From Hymenopellis radicata (taxonomy: Eukaryota; Basidiomycota; Agaricomycetes; Agaricales; Physalacriaceae), in assembly GCA_015501595.1 (NCBI GenBank), contig JADNRX010001341.1:1-10942 (forward strand): DNA of 10,942 bases, in the 5' to 3' direction. Made by a program: the position numbers and the translations under genes. Under the pieces are notes generated by a model. That model did not search any database and was not told where the DNA came from. It saw nothing but the letters and a program-made list of their open reading frames with translations. This document shows positions 8,077 to 10,942 of the stretch, piece by piece. Each line of letters starts with the position of its first letter. Positions within the stretch are counted from its first letter, which is position 1.

Positions 8077-8612
8077 ATGAGCTACTACTATCCCTCCCAA
8101 GGCTCACATTCTCACCATGGGCATGGCTACCAAGGCTCGCAGATGGCCTACGGCCAGGCGCCGTACGCCGCGACTGGTTATCCCGACAATGGAGTCGTAT
8201 ATGTTCCGACTCATAGCAGTGGCAGCCGCAGCCGCCACCGCCGACACCACCATTCGTCGTCGGGCTATACGACGACCGTTGCGCCCCAAGTTGTCGCTCC
8301 GCAAGTTATCACTGTCCCGGTATGTCGCCTTTAGACTCTTATCTTAGCCTACTTAGCCTTGTAGTCGAGCCATGGTCACCGTTCGCGCGCCATCACCATT
8401 CATCTTCCAATCATCACCATTCGTCTCACGGATTAACGCTGGGAGAGCGAATTGCACGCTTCTTCGGGTTCGGCCATTCGAGTAGGCACTATAAATATGG
8501 CTCGCGAAATGAATCATGGGGGTTCCTCGGGCGCGGTCGTCGTCGTCGATATCGCGACGCGTATACTGGCCAGGAGGTCGATCGCAAAGGCCGTCCTGTC
8601 ATTAGGGTGTAA
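8077..8612 (+). CDS. Small Tyr/His/Ser-rich protein with basic C-terminus
   Basis: I do not recognise a named family. Proposed exons are 8077-8319 and 8370-8612 (stop TAA 8610-8612), giving 161 residues. The N-terminal half is low complexity: MSYYYPSQGSHSHHGHGYQG, then a Ser/Arg/His run (SRSRHRRHHHSSSG) and a VAPQV duplication. The C-terminal half looks conserved in style: another His/Ser run, LGERIARFFGFGHSS (probably an amphipathic helix), SWGFLGRGRRRRYRDAYTG and QEVDRKGRPVIRV. No signal peptide or membrane span is seen. The intron has a clear donor (GTATGT), but keeping frame forces a weak GAG acceptor at 8367-8369. The better TAG acceptor at 8362-8364 leads into frame only if a two-base indel lies in the CGCGCG run at 8384-8389. 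The middle of the protein is therefore uncertain, and the ends are firm. Confidence 0.65.
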
Positions 8613-8833
8613 TCCGCGGAGGAAATGGAATCAAAAAATGACAAGACTGTTTATGAAGTAACGTTGTACGGTCGTATATGTAGCTACGCCAATGTCGTAT
8701 CGATGTATTATCATGATTTCACGTTGAAAGAGCTGTAGCCTTGTCTTCCTTTGTTACTCTGCCTTTAACGTAGTCATAGCTTCGGGAACGATCAGGCACG
8801 TGGCTTCAAAAAAGTGACTCTGCTCCTGCAATC

Positions 8834-10942
8834 ATGGCCCGATTCCGCGCCTACTCCAGCGACGAGTCCGACGATGACGACCAGCCTCAGGACGACAACG
8901 TCTCCGAGGAGAATCCCTTTGACGCCGATGCCGACATGGAAGACGAGGCAGAGCAGGAGTCGAGTGAAGACTCAGACCATGAAGAGGACCAGGAGCACTC
9001 GGACATGCATCAAGACGAGCTCATGCCACTCCGAAACAAGACCGCTCTCGTCGAGGACGATGACGGTGACTACGATCTCGTTACGCCACAGCGTGAGCCC
9101 AGTCTGCCTCCACAGATGGGCGCCGCCTTGGACGCGCAGAGGATACGGGTCATGCAGACTTCCCTATTCCGCATGCCAGAAGAAGCTGAAAACATGCGCG
9201 CAATGATGAATATGCCAGAGCAGCGCTCTTTACGCGTTCTTCACCCAAATCTGAACCGGAAACACAGTCGCGACTCGGAAGGTGATGGCATGCGAGTAGA
9301 TGCGAGAGAGGTCCGTGATCTGGTCTACAGCCTCTGGTCTGACCTGACTTTCTTTTAGCGCGCATCCTTTGCGCATGACATTGGTCCACCAGCATACCGG
9401 CCGTCACGAAAGTATGCTCGCGTTTCAACTACTTCATCTGCCTTCAAAGGTCACGACGAGGTCTCTGTGGATGCCGGACTCTCGTTTGGACGGTCGTTCC
9501 GCGTTGGCTGGGGCCCTGGAGGTATAATCGCTCACCTAGGTGCCCTCACTGCCCCGTCAAACAAGTCGTGCGTTTCCTTGCTACCCTTCAGCTTCTACTC
9601 AAAATTAATGTGGCGTCAGGGCAACATCATCAAACTCCTCCATCATCAACCTCACCTCTGCACCAATATACTCGACGAAAAGCCCCGCGACGTTTCCGCA
9701 AAACTTCTCCAGCACCGCCGAGTCACATTCACCCATCTCTCCGGACCAAGACGATGTTCCATTCTCCTCACCTTCCCCCCTCCAACTCAATTTTGGTTCA
9801 TTCGCCTCCTTGTTTCCCAACCACCGACCACTCTTACGAAGCGACCCTCTTCCGCCTTGGTCACGCTCTATTCGATCCCATAAATACCCGGCTAGGACCA
9901 GAGATAACCGTCGATATAAAGAATTGTGTCTCTTCCTTGGCACGAAAAGCAGCCTTCTCTGCATGGCTGGAGCACTCCGTCTCACCTACTGTCGAGTCTC
10001 TTCTACGAGACGCGAACGTAACCCCCACCGAAAGAGTATGGTTGCTTCTCACCGGAAATCAAATCGAACGAGCCTGCGAAGCTGCGATGGATGGTGGATA
10101 CATGAAGCTTGCAACCCTCATTGCGCAGGCCGGTGGAGATCTCGATTTTCGGGAAGACATAAAATCCCAAATCGAAGTCTGGAGAAACGACAAGGTCGAC
10201 GTACACATTGACAAGTACATCCGGCGAATATACAACATTCTTGCGGGTGAAAAAGTCGACGAAGGGATTGACGACTGGAAGAGAGCATTTGGCATGCACC
10301 TCTGGTTCGCCGAGACTCTCGACACTCCACTTGGGGAGGTCTTTGCCCGTTTCTCCCACCCGGGCGCAGAAGGGGATGGCCAGTTTGCGCTCTTGCGCCT
10401 CTTTGCTGACCCGGCGTGGTCCTTAACGCGCACGCTCCAAGGCAAGTTGGACTACACTTTGGTGTGGCACCTCTACAATATCATCTCTCGCATTGATCGG
10501 GAGGAGCCATGCAGCGAAGAGGAGGACAAAGTGGAGAGTCACAGTCCAACTGCAGGCCTCTTGACGAGTATGTACTCGCTGTAGCTCGAGCAGCTCGGCT
10601 TGATACAAGAGGCTGTTTTATCGTTCTACCTCTCGAGAGCTCAGCTGGCCGGTTCAGATCTTTTAGCTTGCTCTGCTCCTCTCTTTGATGACTGGGTAAT
10701 ACGCGGCTTGGTCGGCAGCCCTAAGCTTTCGATGGCTTGGGTTAATGAAGCACAGGTCACTGTGTTTCTATTTTCCGGCCTCCCTCAAGAGTTTTGACAT
10801 TTTTTTCATTCAGGCCATTCACGTGTTGTCTCTTTCTCGACCTTTCGACGCGTATAAACTTTACCTTGACGCGCGCATGTGGGCACCTGCGCATGACATT
10901 GCTGTTCGCGAGTTGGCGCCGGAAGCCGTTATAAGGTACGCT
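8834..10942 (+). CDS. NUP96: Nucleoporin Nup96-type protein (3' partial, apparently disrupted)
   Basis: Scaffold nucleoporin of the Y (Nup84/Nup107-160) complex. Exons: 8834-9310, 9359-9567, 9620-10755 (frame broken, see below), 10814-10935, and it continues past the window. The start is very acidic (SSDESDDDDQ; SSEDSDHEEDQEH). SLFRMPEEAENMRAMMN and SFRVGWGPGG (205-214) follow; the latter is typical of the N-terminal part of Nup96. The helical Nup96 domain includes FRLGHALFDPI, GNQIERACEAAMDGGYMKLA, WKRAFGMHLWFAETLD, LVWHLYNIISR, APLFDDWVIRGLVGS, MAWVNEAQ and YKLYLDARMWAPAHDIAVRE. No Nup98 part precedes it. Exon 3 starts in one frame (to FASLFPN, about 9816) and the conserved domain continues in the next frame (DHSYEATLFRLG, from 9826), with no plausible intron. 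An in-frame TAG (10582-10584) precedes LEQLGLIQEAV. These could be sequence errors or true decay, so it may be a pseudogene. Identity is firm; integrity is not. Confidence 0.85.

Noticed and set aside
10531..10584. 54-base in-frame intron removing the NUP96 TAG
   Set aside because: Donor GTGGAG is poor, and the removed segment (TAGLLTSMYSL) itself looks like conserved Nup96 sequence. Kept only as an alternative to test.
1..10942. Transposon, CRISPR array or prokaryotic-type system
   Set aside because: No transposase or reverse transcriptase motifs, no long terminal repeats, no spaced direct-repeat array and no operon-like gene spacing were seen on either strand.

Overview
The window reads as nuclear DNA of a filamentous fungus, most likely an agaricomycete (mushroom-forming basidiomycete). 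The genes are compact and split by many introns of about 45-60 bases with GT..AG ends and CTRAY-like branch sites. Intergenic gaps are short, and the recognisable proteins are eukaryotic housekeeping factors with fungal-type sequences. There is no bacterial operon structure and no ribosome binding sites. I see no CRISPR array, no rRNA or tRNA gene and no intact mobile element. All introns were placed by eye and none has transcript support here.

Layout. (1) 1-1666, plus strand: the 3' part of a large dynamin-like/SLIP-GC-type GTPase gene, C-terminal region only, seven exons in view. (2) 1667-2735: a gene-poor stretch with a hairpin, an imperfect inverted repeat and a short 9-bp tandem repeat. 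(3) 2736-3366, plus: a three-exon gene for a 161-residue protein that I do not recognise. (4) About 3783-4600, minus: a decayed, 5'-truncated, internally deleted copy of VPS26 that still carries intron-derived sequence. (5) 4639-5001, minus: RPS30 (ribosomal protein eS30), four exons, intact. (6) 5308-6545, minus: intact VPS26 (retromer subunit), eight exons. (7) 6662-7866, plus: GPN3 (GPN-loop GTPase 3), seven exons, divergent from VPS26 across only 116 bp. (8) 8077-8612, plus: a small Tyr/His/Ser-rich N-terminus joined to a basic C-terminus, function unknown. (9) 8834 to the right edge, plus: a stand-alone NUP96-type nucleoporin gene, cut by the window edge.

The genes form no single pathway. 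They serve endosomal retrieval (VPS26), translation (RPS30), RNA polymerase II assembly and import (GPN3) and the nuclear pore (NUP96). The most notable points are the VPS26 relic on the far side of RPS30 from its intact parent; a cluster of apparent frameshifts and one nonsense codon in NUP96, with a possible one in the His-rich gene; a perfect CGG-N9-CCG palindrome beside a CACGTG site just upstream of RPS30; and a long stop-free frame linking VPS26 to RPS30. I found no convincing new multi-gene system.
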